Below, one piece after another: positions 1-5,111 of a DNA stretch of 7,167 nucleotides (within the stretch, counting starts at the first letter, position 1; each line of letters begins with the position of its first letter). The translations under genes and the position numbers were made by a program. The DNA is taken from assembly GCA_958451705.1 (NCBI GenBank), contig CAUDRD010000074.1, forward strand, positions 1 to 7,167. The letters are read 5' to 3'. This DNA is from an uncultured Oscillospiraceae bacterium (lineage in GTDB: Bacteria > Bacillota > Clostridia > Oscillospirales > Acutalibacteraceae). A model generated the notes under the pieces. That model saw only the letters and a list, made by a program, of their open reading frames with translations. It did no database searches and was not told where the DNA came from.

Positions 1-106
1 GCAGATAAAACGCCACAACGCCCATAGCGCAGACATAGAGAACGCCGAAAAACAGCTGCTTTAATATATAGACGTCAAGCATTTTTTTGTATTTCTTCTG
101 ATCCAA
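1..106 (-). CDS. N-terminus of an unidentified membrane protein (partial, leaves window at position 1)
   Basis: Only the first 35 codons are visible. The start is TTG at 104-106, with GGAGG at 114-118 leaving a 7-base gap, which is close to ideal. An in-frame ATG at 80-82 (residue 9) lacks a comparable site, so TTG is preferred. The protein opens with a Lys-rich segment (MDQKKYKKML, residues 1-10), then a hydrophobic stretch from about residue 18 (LFFGVLYVCAMGVVAFYL) that looks like the first membrane segment, with the basic N-terminus probably cytoplasmic. The gene starts 18 bases after the DUF1015 stop codon, and its ribosome binding site lies in that gap, so the two are very probably co-transcribed. 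The short sequence is vaguely like the start of LptF/LptG-type permeases, but that is too weak to use as a name. Function unknown. Confidence 0.7.
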   Translation of the reverse strand, partial: MDQKKYKKMLDVYILKQLFFGVLYVCAMGVVAFYL

Positions 107-124
107 CTTTCTGCCTCCTCTGAA

Positions 125-1369
125 TTATGAAAGGGGATGTATAAAGAGTCCGCTTAAAAGCTTAGGCTCAAACCAAGTTGATTTAGGCGGCATTATCATG
201 TTTGCGTCGGCAATATCCATAAGCTCCTTAACAGTTACAGGATAAACCGCAAAGGCAACGCCCTGTGTTTTATCAGCACGGATTTTAAGTTCTTCCAAAC
301 CTCTTATTCCGCCTACAAAATCTATTCTTTTATCGGTTCTGGGATCTTTTATTCCCAATACCGGGTCAAGGAGATTTTTCTGAAGAATTGAAACATCCAG
401 ACAATCAACAGGATTTTCTGTGCTGAATGTGCCTTCCTTAGCTTTAAGGGAATACCATTCGCCATTAAGGTACATACCGAAAACGTGCTGCTCTTTCGGC
501 TTATAGGCAGCTGCACCTTCTTTTTTAACATAAAACTTTTCTTCTGCTGCCTTTAAATATTCATCAGGTGTTTTTCCGTTAAGGTCATGGACAACACGGT
601 TATAGTCCATTATGGCAAGCTCCTGGGCGGGAAAAGCCACCGCAAGGAAGAAATTGAATTCCTCCTCCCCTGTATATCCCGGGTTTTGCTTTCTTCTTTC
701 AATGCCCACTTTGACAGCTGAGGCACATCTGTGGTGACCGTCGGCAATATAAAGAGCCGGTGTTTTATCAAATACGGATTTGAGTTTTTCGTTTATATCA
801 GCGTCGTCTATAACCCAGACAGTCTGCTGAACACCGGTATCATCAGTAAAATCATAAACGGGAGCATGAACTTCCTGCCAATCCGATATTATCTTTTCGG
901 CTTCTCCCTTTGATGAATATGTTAAAAATATGGGTCCTGTATTGGCGTTGCAGGTATCAACGTGACGTATTCTGTCCTCTTCTTTATCGGCTCTTGTAAG
1001 CTCATGCTTTTTTATAACTCCGTTTATATAATCGTCAATTCCAGCACAGCCTACAAGACCTGTCTGACTTCTTCCGTTCATTATCTGACGGTAAATATAA
1101 AAACAGGGATTTTTATCCTGTATGCAGATTCCGTCCTTTGTTAGCTTTTGGAGATTTTCCTTTGCCTTTAAATAAACTGACTCGTCATAAATATAAGTGC
1201 TCTCCGGTAAATCTATTTCTGCCTTATCAACATGAAGGAATGAAAGGGGATTGCCCTTTACTGCCTCCCTTGCCTCTTCGCTGCTCATAACATCATAGGG
1301 TAAAGCGGCCACTTTTTGAGCATATTCCGCCTTTGGTCTTACTCCGCAAAAAGGTTTAAATACAGCCAT
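125..1369 (-). CDS. DUF1015 family protein
   Basis: This 414-residue soluble protein has no signal peptide or membrane segment. It shows the landmarks I recognise for the DUF1015 family: an N-terminal KPFCGVRP...LPYDVMS block (residues 5-29), KHELTRADKEEDRIRH (121-136), ADGHHRCASA (209-218) and a C-terminal MPPKSTWFEPK (393-403). The length is normal, so the gene appears intact. The start ATG at 1367-1369 has GGAGG at 1380-1384, a 10-base gap. The biochemical role is not established. In other bacteria I recall these genes beside serA and serC of serine synthesis. The GHHR motif resembles the short motif of ParB/sulfiredoxin-fold proteins, some of which are free-serine kinases, so a role in serine metabolism is a reasonable but unproven idea. 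It lies 111 bases after the glycerate kinase gene, with its own probable promoter, and 18 bases before a membrane protein gene. Family assignment is secure; function is open. Confidence 0.93.
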   Translation of the reverse strand: MAVFKPFCGVRPKAEYAQKVAALPYDVMSSEEAREAVKGNPLSFLHVDKAEIDLPESTYIYDESVYLKAKENLQKLTKDGICIQDKNPCFYIYRQIMNGRSQTGLVGCAGIDDYINGVIKKHELTRADKEEDRIRHVDTCNANTGPIFLTYSSKGEAEKIISDWQEVHAPVYDFTDDTGVQQTVWVIDDADINEKLKSVFDKTPALYIADGHHRCASAVKVGIERRKQNPGYTGEEEFNFFLAVAFPAQELAIMDYNRVVHDLNGKTPDEYLKAAEEKFYVKKEGAAAYKPKEQHVFGMYLNGEWYSLKAKEGTFSTENPVDCLDVSILQKNLLDPVLGIKDPRTDKRIDFVGGIRGLEELKIRADKTQGVAFAVYPVTVKELMDIADANMIMPPKSTWFEPKLLSGLFIHPLS

Positions 1370-1400
1370 TGCGCTGTTACCTCCCGTACATACAAACTAT

Positions 1401-1429
1401 TTTATAATGATAACATATTCCGCTATAAA
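1401..1429 (-). promoter_or_regulatory. Probable sigma-A-type promoter of the DUF1015 gene
   Basis: Read on the minus strand, the -35 is TTTATA (1424-1429, four of six consensus bases) and the -10 is TATAAA (1401-1406, five of six), with a 17-base spacer. Transcription would start near 1394, about 25 bases before the ATG. The DUF1015 gene could therefore be expressed independently of glycerate kinase, although no strong terminator separates the two and read-through is likely. Confidence 0.5.
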
Positions 1430-1480
1430 AATAAAGATAAAGTTATATAGTAAAAGCTCTCAGAAAGAGGCAGATTAAGG

Positions 1481-2611
1481 TTACAGTATACCCTTTTTCT
1501 CTGCGTATTCCGCAGCCTCAAATGCGGCTTTACGCAGGTTCTCCTCTGCGTTATATTTTATTTCTTCAAAAGGCAGATGTTTAGGGTTTGATGAAAAAGC
1601 TTTTTCTATGCCCATGGCTTTTATCTCTTCATCCTTAGCAAGAACTTCACCGCACACCGCTATAACAGGAGTTTTGCCGCTGAGAGAGGCTACGCCTAAA
1701 GGCACCTTGCCCTGAAAAGTCTGACTGTCGAGGCGTCCCTCTCCCGTTATAATGAGATCAGCATTTTTTCCACGCCGAGCAAACTCTGTTTTTTCAAGAA
1801 TAACGTCAATACCCTTTTTGAGCTGAGCACCGAATACTGCACAAAGTCCGGCTCCAAGGCCTCCTGCCGCTCCTGCACCTTCTGAATTTGAAATATCTCT
1901 TCCTGCATATCTGTCGAAAAGCTTACCTAAATTTTTAAGTCCCCTATCGAGCATTTCTACTTCTGATTTATCGGCTCCCTTTTGAGGGGCAAAAACATAT
2001 GCCGCTCCATTTTCTCCGTAAAGGGGATTTTTTACATCGCACAAAACCGTTATTTTGCAGTCTCTGATTTCTGGTGCAATGCCTGATGCATCAAAGCCGA
2101 TTATTTCAGAAAGATTACCTGAACATATGCGCTTAATTTCACCTTTTTCAGAAAAGAAACTACCGCCTAAGCTCTGAATAAACCCGCATCCGCCGTCGGT
2201 TGTAGCCGTACCGCCAATACCTAAAATTATTTTTTTGCAGCCTCTTTTTGCAGCATCAAGAGTCATCATACCGACGCCGTGGGTTGAAGCATAAAGAGGT
2301 TCACGCTTTTTAGAAAGATAAAGTCCGCAGGCCGCAGCAGCTTCTATAACCGCCGTTTTATCATTTAATATCCCGTACTGAGCTTCAATTGGCTCTCCCA
2401 AGTGATTTATACACCTACAGTTTAATCTCTCTCCCTTACAGCTTTCCAAAAAAGCATCGACAGTGCCCTCTCCGCCGTCGGCAACTGGAATAAGCTCCAC
2501 ATCTATTTTGAAAGAAAAATATTTCTCAAACTCCTCTTTAATTATCCTTTCCGCCTCTTGTGAGGTAAAAGTTCCCTTAAAGGAATCCGCCGCTATAATA
2601 ATTTTTTTCAT
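1481..2611 (-). CDS. glxK: Glycerate kinase, class II (GarK/GlxK family)
   Basis: This cytoplasmic enzyme of 376 residues phosphorylates D-glycerate with ATP. Members of this family characteristically make 2-phosphoglycerate, which feeds lower glycolysis. Family blocks are all present: ADSFKGTFTSQEA (residues 8-20), VADGGEGTVDAF (43-54), GIGGTATTDGG (131-141), NPLYGENGAAYVFAPQKGA (195-213) and ITGEGRLDSQTFQGK (288-302). The length matches the roughly 380 residues of E. coli GarK, so the gene looks complete. I chose ATG at 2609-2611 because AAGGAG lies 10 bases before it and the protein then begins MKKIIIAADSFKG, as in relatives. An in-frame ATG at 2642-2644 would add 11 unconserved residues and has no clear ribosome binding site. 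The DUF1015 gene follows 111 bases downstream on the same strand. No transport or dehydrogenase gene of a glycerate pathway is visible here, so the source of glycerate is unknown. Confidence 0.95.
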   Translation of the reverse strand: MKKIIIAADSFKGTFTSQEAERIIKEEFEKYFSFKIDVELIPVADGGEGTVDAFLESCKGERLNCRCINHLGEPIEAQYGILNDKTAVIEAAAACGLYLSKKREPLYASTHGVGMMTLDAAKRGCKKIILGIGGTATTDGGCGFIQSLGGSFFSEKGEIKRICSGNLSEIIGFDASGIAPEIRDCKITVLCDVKNPLYGENGAAYVFAPQKGADKSEVEMLDRGLKNLGKLFDRYAGRDISNSEGAGAAGGLGAGLCAVFGAQLKKGIDVILEKTEFARRGKNADLIITGEGRLDSQTFQGKVPLGVASLSGKTPVIAVCGEVLAKDEEIKAMGIEKAFSSNPKHLPFEEIKYNAEENLRKAAFEAAEYAEKKGIL

Positions 2612-2686
2612 GGGATCTGTTCTCCTTTTTAAAGACTGAACCATTAAACTATATACAAAATACGGTTACTTTTTCTCTGCAATGTT

Positions 2687-2715
2687 ATGATATAATAATC
2701 TGTAAATTAAAACAA
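2687..2715 (-). promoter_or_regulatory. Probable promoter of the glycerate kinase gene
   Basis: Read on the minus strand, the -35 is TTGTTT (2710-2715) and the -10 is TATCAT (2687-2692, five of six consensus bases), with a 17-base spacer. Transcription would begin near 2680, giving a leader of about 69 bases. I see no riboswitch-like fold or obvious operator in that leader. Confidence 0.5.
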
Positions 2716-2801
2716 GAACTTCGTCTGTATAGAGGCAACTGAAATATTAATCACCATTTTTACATTTATTTCGGCAAATTTAAATTTTTTTCAAAAACCC
2801 C

Positions 2802-2830
2802 TTGACGGAGAAAAACAGATGTGGTATATT
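2802..2830 (+). promoter_or_regulatory. Strong promoter of the tRNA pair
   Basis: The -35 is TTGACG (2802-2807, five of six consensus bases) and the -10 is TATATT (2825-2830, five of six), separated by exactly 17 bases. Transcription should start near 2837, about 27 bases before tRNA-Thr, leaving a short 5' trailer for RNase P to remove. This near-consensus form suits a stable-RNA gene. Confidence 0.85.
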
Positions 2831-2863
2831 ATACAAGCGTTCTTCAAGGAGAACATGAAAAAC

Positions 2864-2939
2864 GCTGGTGTAGCTCAGTTGGTAGAGCAGCTGATTTGTA
2901 ATCAGCAGGTCGGGGGTTCGAGTCCGTCCACCAGCTCCA
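2864..2939 (+). tRNA. tRNA-Thr(TGT): tRNA-Thr, anticodon UGU (TGT)
   Basis: This is a 76-base type I tRNA with an encoded CCA end (2937-2939). The acceptor GCTGGTG (2864-2870) pairs fully with CACCAGC (2929-2935). The D arm is GCTCAGTTGGTAGAGC. The anticodon stem GCTGA/TCAGC encloses the loop TTTGTAA, with anticodon TGT at 2897-2899, which reads ACA and, by wobble, other threonine codons. The T loop is TTCGAGT. The T stem GGGGG/CCGTC holds a G-G mismatch and a G-T pair, a form I believe is common in related tRNA-Thr genes. It is co-transcribed with tRNA-Tyr, six bases downstream. Confidence 0.97.
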
Positions 2940-2945
2940 TAATGT

Positions 2946-3030
2946 GGGAGAGTTCCCGAGCGGCCAAAGGGAACAGACTGTAAATCTGTCGTCACTGACT
3001 TCGGTGGTTCGAATCCACCCTCTCCCACCA
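2946..3030 (+). tRNA. tRNA-Tyr(GTA): tRNA-Tyr, anticodon GUA (GTA)
   Basis: This is an 85-base type II tRNA with the long variable arm expected for bacterial tRNA-Tyr and an encoded CCA end (3028-3030). The acceptor GGGAGAG (2946-2952) pairs fully with CTCTCCC (3020-3026). The anticodon stem ACAGA/TCTGT encloses CTGTAAA, with anticodon GTA at 2980-2982. The T arm GGTGG-TTCGAAT-CCACC is perfectly paired. The gene is the second of a two-tRNA transcript, and a terminator begins immediately after its CCA. Confidence 0.97.
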
Positions 3031-3071
3031 AAAAAGTCTGTACGCAATTTGCGTTCAGACTTTTTTCTTTT
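3031..3071 (+). terminator. Rho-independent terminator of the tRNA operon
   Basis: GTCTG (3036-3040) and ACGCA (3042-3046) pair with TGCGT (3050-3054) and CAGAC (3056-3060). The single T-T opposition at 3041/3055 interrupts an otherwise 10-bp stem with a 3-base loop. Six T follow (3061-3066), then more T after one C. The A-run at 3031-3035 on the other side means it could also stop transcription coming from the right. Confidence 0.93.
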
Positions 3072-3298
3072 ATCGTTTCACCGTTAAGCCAAAGGGCGTA
3101 TAAGATTACCCCTGAAAACTCAGTTAAAATTTTATAAGCATAGTTTCAAGGTAATTTTTTACATTTCTCACTGATAACCTATAAAGCTCTACAACCCATT
3201 TAAATGAGAGAAAGCAATGGTTTCACTAAAAAGCGGAAACCTTTAAATAAATTAATATGATTGTATATTTTCAGATACCAATATAATGAGGTGATTCT
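3072..3298. other. Intergenic stretch before the cupin gene; small inverted repeat only
   Basis: No convincing gene is present in either strand. The one visible structure is GGTTTC (3219-3224) facing GAAACC (3236-3241) across 11 bases, 58 bases before the cupin start. It could be an operator or a weak hairpin. A TATAAT at 3282-3287 lies too close to the start codon, because its transcripts would begin inside the ribosome binding site. A weak alternative is TTTAAA (3242-3247) with TATATT (3264-3269) at a 16-base spacing. The cupin promoter is therefore not settled. Confidence 0.4.
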
Positions 3299-3664
3299 AT
3301 GGAATTTATCAGGGGAGAAACCATAACCGAATTAGCAAATCCGGGTGTTGTTTCGAGACAACTGTTAAATCCAGATAATTCGTCAAGTGAGAGAGTGACA
3401 ATAACACAAGTACACATCGAAGCCGGTGCCTGTCAGCCAAGGCATTCCCATAAAGCTTCAGAACAGATATGGGTAGCCGTAAAAGGAACGGGAAAACTGC
3501 TGCTTGATAATAACAAGGAGATGAATTTTTCCTCAGGTGATGTGGTGCGATTTGCCGACGGAGATATTCACGGACTGCTGAATACCGGAGATTCGGAATT
3601 TGTGTATCTTTCCGTAACGGCACCTCCTATTCATTTTGGATACGCATATAACGAAAAAATATGA
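3299..3664 (+). CDS. Small single-domain cupin protein
   Basis: This 121-residue cytoplasmic protein carries one cupin beta-barrel. Motif 1 spans residues 43-63 and supplies H49, H51 and E55 (GACQPRHSHKASE). Motif 2 spans 80-95 and supplies H91 (GDVVRFADGDIHGLLN). Those four are the usual metal ligands, so a bound divalent metal is expected. The proline normally found in motif 2 is alanine here (residue 86). Small cupins of this kind range from isomerases and dioxygenases to plain binding proteins, so the substrate cannot be told. The ATG at 3299 follows GAGG (3288-3291) by 7 bases. The gene ends at its own terminator, so it is probably monocistronic, and it lies 163 bases before the AraC-type regulator. 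A functional link to that regulator is possible but not shown. Confidence 0.92.
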   Translation: MEFIRGETITELANPGVVSRQLLNPDNSSSERVTITQVHIEAGACQPRHSHKASEQIWVAVKGTGKLLLDNNKEMNFSSGDVVRFADGDIHGLLNTGDSEFVYLSVTAPPIHFGYAYNEKI

Positions 3665-3700
3665 AAAGCCACACATCAACAGGGATTATAATTCCCCTCA

Positions 3701-3730
3701 AAAAGCAGAACAAGTAGCTCTGCTTTTCTT
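3701..3730 (+). terminator. Rho-independent terminator after the cupin gene
   Basis: AAAAGCAGA (3701-3709) pairs with TCTGCTTTT (3719-3727) across a 9-base loop, and the T-rich 3' arm continues to 3730. It starts 36 bases after the cupin stop codon. The A-rich 5' arm gives it some capacity to act in both directions, but no minus-strand gene points at it. Confidence 0.85.
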
Positions 3731-3732
3731 CG

Positions 3733-3746
3733 ATTATGCAAAATAT
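3733..3746 (+). repeat. 14-base direct repeat, left copy
   Basis: This is the partner of the copy at 4922-4935, identical over ATTATGCAAAATAT. It begins three bases after the cupin terminator and overlaps the candidate -10 element (3744-3749) of the AraC gene, a position where a bound regulator could affect the gene's own transcription. Confidence 0.4.
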
Positions 3747-3749
3747 AAT
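3744..3749 (+). promoter_or_regulatory. Candidate -10 element for the AraC-type regulator gene
   Basis: TATAAT at 3744-3749 matches the consensus perfectly, but the hexamer 17 bases upstream (TGCTTT) has no -35 character. A promoter lacking a -35 is typical of one needing an activator, and this -10 overlaps a 14-base repeat (3733-3746) found again before the symporter gene. Transcription would begin near 3756, 72 bases before the start codon. Confidence 0.35.
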
Positions 3750-3827
3750 CCGTTACCAGTGCGCATGAAATGTCGGGAAAATTATATACGGCTGCGCTAA
3801 AATAAAGGCAGACAAGGAGGAAATGAC

Positions 3828-4742
3828 ATGGACTGGCTAACCGGAATTCAAAATGCGATTGACTATATCGAAGACCACATCACAGAAAAAATCGATTATG
3901 AAAAAATCGCCGCCCAAAGTTTTTCATCCAGCTATCATTTCCAGAGGGTATTCAGCATCATATGCGGTTTTACAGTAGGCGAATATATCCGCAGCCGCAG
4001 ATTAACCCTCGCCGGAAAAGATTTAGCGTCAGGTCACGAAAAAATATTGGATGTAGCTCTCAAATACGGCTATGAAAGTCCGGACAGTTTTGCCAGAGCG
4101 TTCCAGAAATTTCATGGTATTCTTCCATCCGCAGCCCGGGAGAATGGAAGAATGCTGAAATCATTTTCTCGCCTTGTCCTTAAAATTTCTATGGAAGGCG
4201 GTACGACGATGAATTATCGTATAGAAGAGAAACCGGAAATGATTTTAACCGGCTTTCACGCACATTTCAGCGGTGCTCCTTACGGAAATAAAAGAGAACA
4301 GCAAGAGGAACAGCTGTTTATCAGCACAAGGGGCAAACAGTGGTTTCTGCGAGGCGTATCGGACAATTCGGACCCACACTGCGTAATAACAAATATTACA
4401 GACGAAGGATATGACTTTTACTATTGTCATCAGATTCCCCAATGGGAACGGGAAAATCTCTATAATCACGAAGTCACAGGCGTAGATTTTATAGAGAAGT
4501 TGGGTTTTGAAAATATACGGATCCCTCAAAACACATATGTTGTTTTTGAAACAAAGGACATCAAAGACCCAATCTGTGATTATACGGACCTTCTCGGACG
4601 GAGAATTGAAATTTTGACACAATGGATGCCGGAAGCAGGACTTCAGCTTGGAAAAGGGCCGGAGCTTTGCATCTATCACTGGATGCCTAAAAAGGAAAGG
4701 AATGTACAGATCTGGATGCCTGTTGAAAAAATTGCAAAATGA
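3828..4742 (+). CDS. AraC family transcriptional regulator with GyrI-like effector-binding domain
   Basis: This 304-residue DNA-binding protein has two domains. Residues 8-105 form an N-terminal AraC-type domain with two helix-turn-helix units, about 23-44 (DYEKIAAQSFSSSYHFQRVF) and 73-95 (ILDVALKYGYESPDSFARAF), followed by the usual ILPS (98-101). Residues 128-301 form a GyrI-like/AraC_E_bind domain beginning MNYRIEEKPEM and ending IWMPVEK. This order, as in Rob, is the reverse of classical AraC. Such domains bind small, often hydrophobic or cationic ligands, and relatives commonly control drug efflux or stress genes, though the ligand here is unknown. ATG at 3828 follows GGAGG (3816-3820) by 7 bases. 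The protein ends where relatives end, yet the frame stays open for 40 further codons after TGA. No target gene is obvious: the neighbours are a cupin upstream and an amino acid symporter downstream. Confidence 0.93.
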   Translation: MDWLTGIQNAIDYIEDHITEKIDYEKIAAQSFSSSYHFQRVFSIICGFTVGEYIRSRRLTLAGKDLASGHEKILDVALKYGYESPDSFARAFQKFHGILPSAARENGRMLKSFSRLVLKISMEGGTTMNYRIEEKPEMILTGFHAHFSGAPYGNKREQQEEQLFISTRGKQWFLRGVSDNSDPHCVITNITDEGYDFYYCHQIPQWERENLYNHEVTGVDFIEKLGFENIRIPQNTYVVFETKDIKDPICDYTDLLGRRIEILTQWMPEAGLQLGKGPELCIYHWMPKKERNVQIWMPVEKIAK

Positions 4743-4865
4743 AAATATGACTTCGCCGTTAATCGTATCCACAAATTAAAAGACGAAAGATATAAGGTTA
4801 CAATAAGTGGCAAGACAGACTCTGTACAAAATACTTTTGAACACAATAAACTGACTTTAAATTAA
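4743..4865 (+). pseudogene. Possible 3' relic of a gene, in frame after the AraC stop codon
   Basis: After the TGA of the regulator, the same frame runs open for 40 codons to TAA at 4863-4865. The product would be hydrophilic and protein-like, for example RIHKLKDERYKVTISGKTD near its middle. It has no start codon or ribosome binding site of its own. A terminator follows only 13 bases after the TAA, the spacing typical of a real gene end, whereas it lies 136 bases after the regulator's own stop. This suggests the tail of a lost gene, or less likely a read-through extension. I do not recognise the family, and an open run of this length can arise by chance. Confidence 0.3.
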
Positions 4866-4878
4866 ATATTTTTATTTA

Positions 4879-4912
4879 GGCCGAACGTTTTTCCGTTCGG
4901 TCTTTATATTTA
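4879..4912 (+). terminator. Rho-independent terminator between the AraC gene and the symporter gene
   Basis: GGCCGAACG (4879-4887) pairs with CGTTCGGTC (4894-4902) across the loop TTTTTC, giving nine pairs including one G-T. A short T-rich tract follows (4903-4912, interrupted by A). It isolates the symporter gene from transcription arriving from the regulator. Confidence 0.88.
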
Positions 4913-4921
4913 ATTACCTTC

Positions 4922-4935
4922 ATTATGCAAAATAT
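4922..4935 (+). repeat. 14-base direct repeat, right copy
   Basis: ATTATGCAAAATAT occurs here and at 3733-3746, in the same orientation. Each copy lies shortly after a terminator and shortly before a promoter or candidate promoter. They flank the AraC gene and the open stretch behind it. In AT-rich DNA one such match in 7 kb may be coincidence. Confidence 0.4.
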
Positions 4936-4981
4936 GGCTATTTCCCACTTTAATAAATCATTTTCATTTGTATTTTGTCAA

Positions 4982-5011
4982 TCGACTTTATCCAATATAT
5001 TGTGGTATAAT
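4982..5011 (+). promoter_or_regulatory. Extended -10 promoter of the symporter gene
   Basis: The -10 is a perfect TATAAT (5006-5011) preceded by TGG (5003-5005), which makes the TGn extended form. A partial -35, TCGACT (4982-4987, four of six), lies 18 bases upstream. Transcription should start near 5018, giving a leader of about 94 bases. Confidence 0.75.
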
Positions 5012-5017
5012 AATCAG

Positions 5018-5034
5018 GCTTTCTGTCAGGAAGC
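5018..5034 (+). other. Hairpin at the predicted 5' end of the symporter mRNA
   Basis: GCTTTC (5018-5023) pairs with GGAAGC (5029-5034) across the loop TGTCA, with one T-G pair. It begins at the predicted first transcribed base. A hairpin placed there could protect the mRNA from 5'-end-dependent decay. The rest of the leader (5035-5099) is AT-rich and shows no glycine riboswitch core, despite the likely glycine or alanine substrate. Confidence 0.4.
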
Positions 5035-5111
5035 AAGCTGATAATATTTTTAATCTAAAATTACAATATAATAATATTAAAATGTACACCACACAATTGA
5101 GGAGAACGTAA

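Noticed and set aside
1452..1471. Weak hairpin (CTCT/AGAG) followed by TTTT after glycerate kinase on the minus strand
   Set aside because: The stem has only four pairs with no GC-rich core, too weak to call a terminator beside the clear examples elsewhere in the window.
2612..2644. Longer glycerate kinase starting at the ATG at 2642-2644
   Set aside because: The 11 extra residues are not like the family start, no clear ribosome binding site precedes that ATG, and AAGGAG is properly placed for the internal ATG at 2609-2611.
2666..2696. Plus-strand promoter with TATAAT at 2691-2696 for the tRNA pair
   Set aside because: No -35 occurs at suitable spacing (TTACTT lies 19 bases away), the -10 overlaps the minus-strand glycerate kinase -10, and a far better tRNA promoter exists at 2802-2830.
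2914..2928. G-G mismatch in the T stem of tRNA-Thr as a sign of a decayed or unusual tRNA
   Set aside because: All other stems are complete, the CCA is encoded, and from memory this GGGGG/CCGTC arm recurs in many related tRNA-Thr genes, so it is not a defect.
2780..3047. Two minus-strand open frames of 83 and 67 codons over the tRNA pair
   Set aside because: They are antisense to tRNA-Thr and tRNA-Tyr. Peptides such as GGRTRTPDLLITNQLLY are well-known false proteins translated from the reverse strand of tRNA genes.
3204..3260. 18-codon basic open frame before the cupin gene
   Set aside because: It has no ribosome binding site, is very short, and is readily explained by chance in AT-rich DNA.
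4245..4772. 175-codon minus-strand open frame opposite the AraC gene
   Set aside because: It is a shadow of the AraC coding frame. Its translation has no recognisable domain, whereas the plus strand encodes two clear domains.
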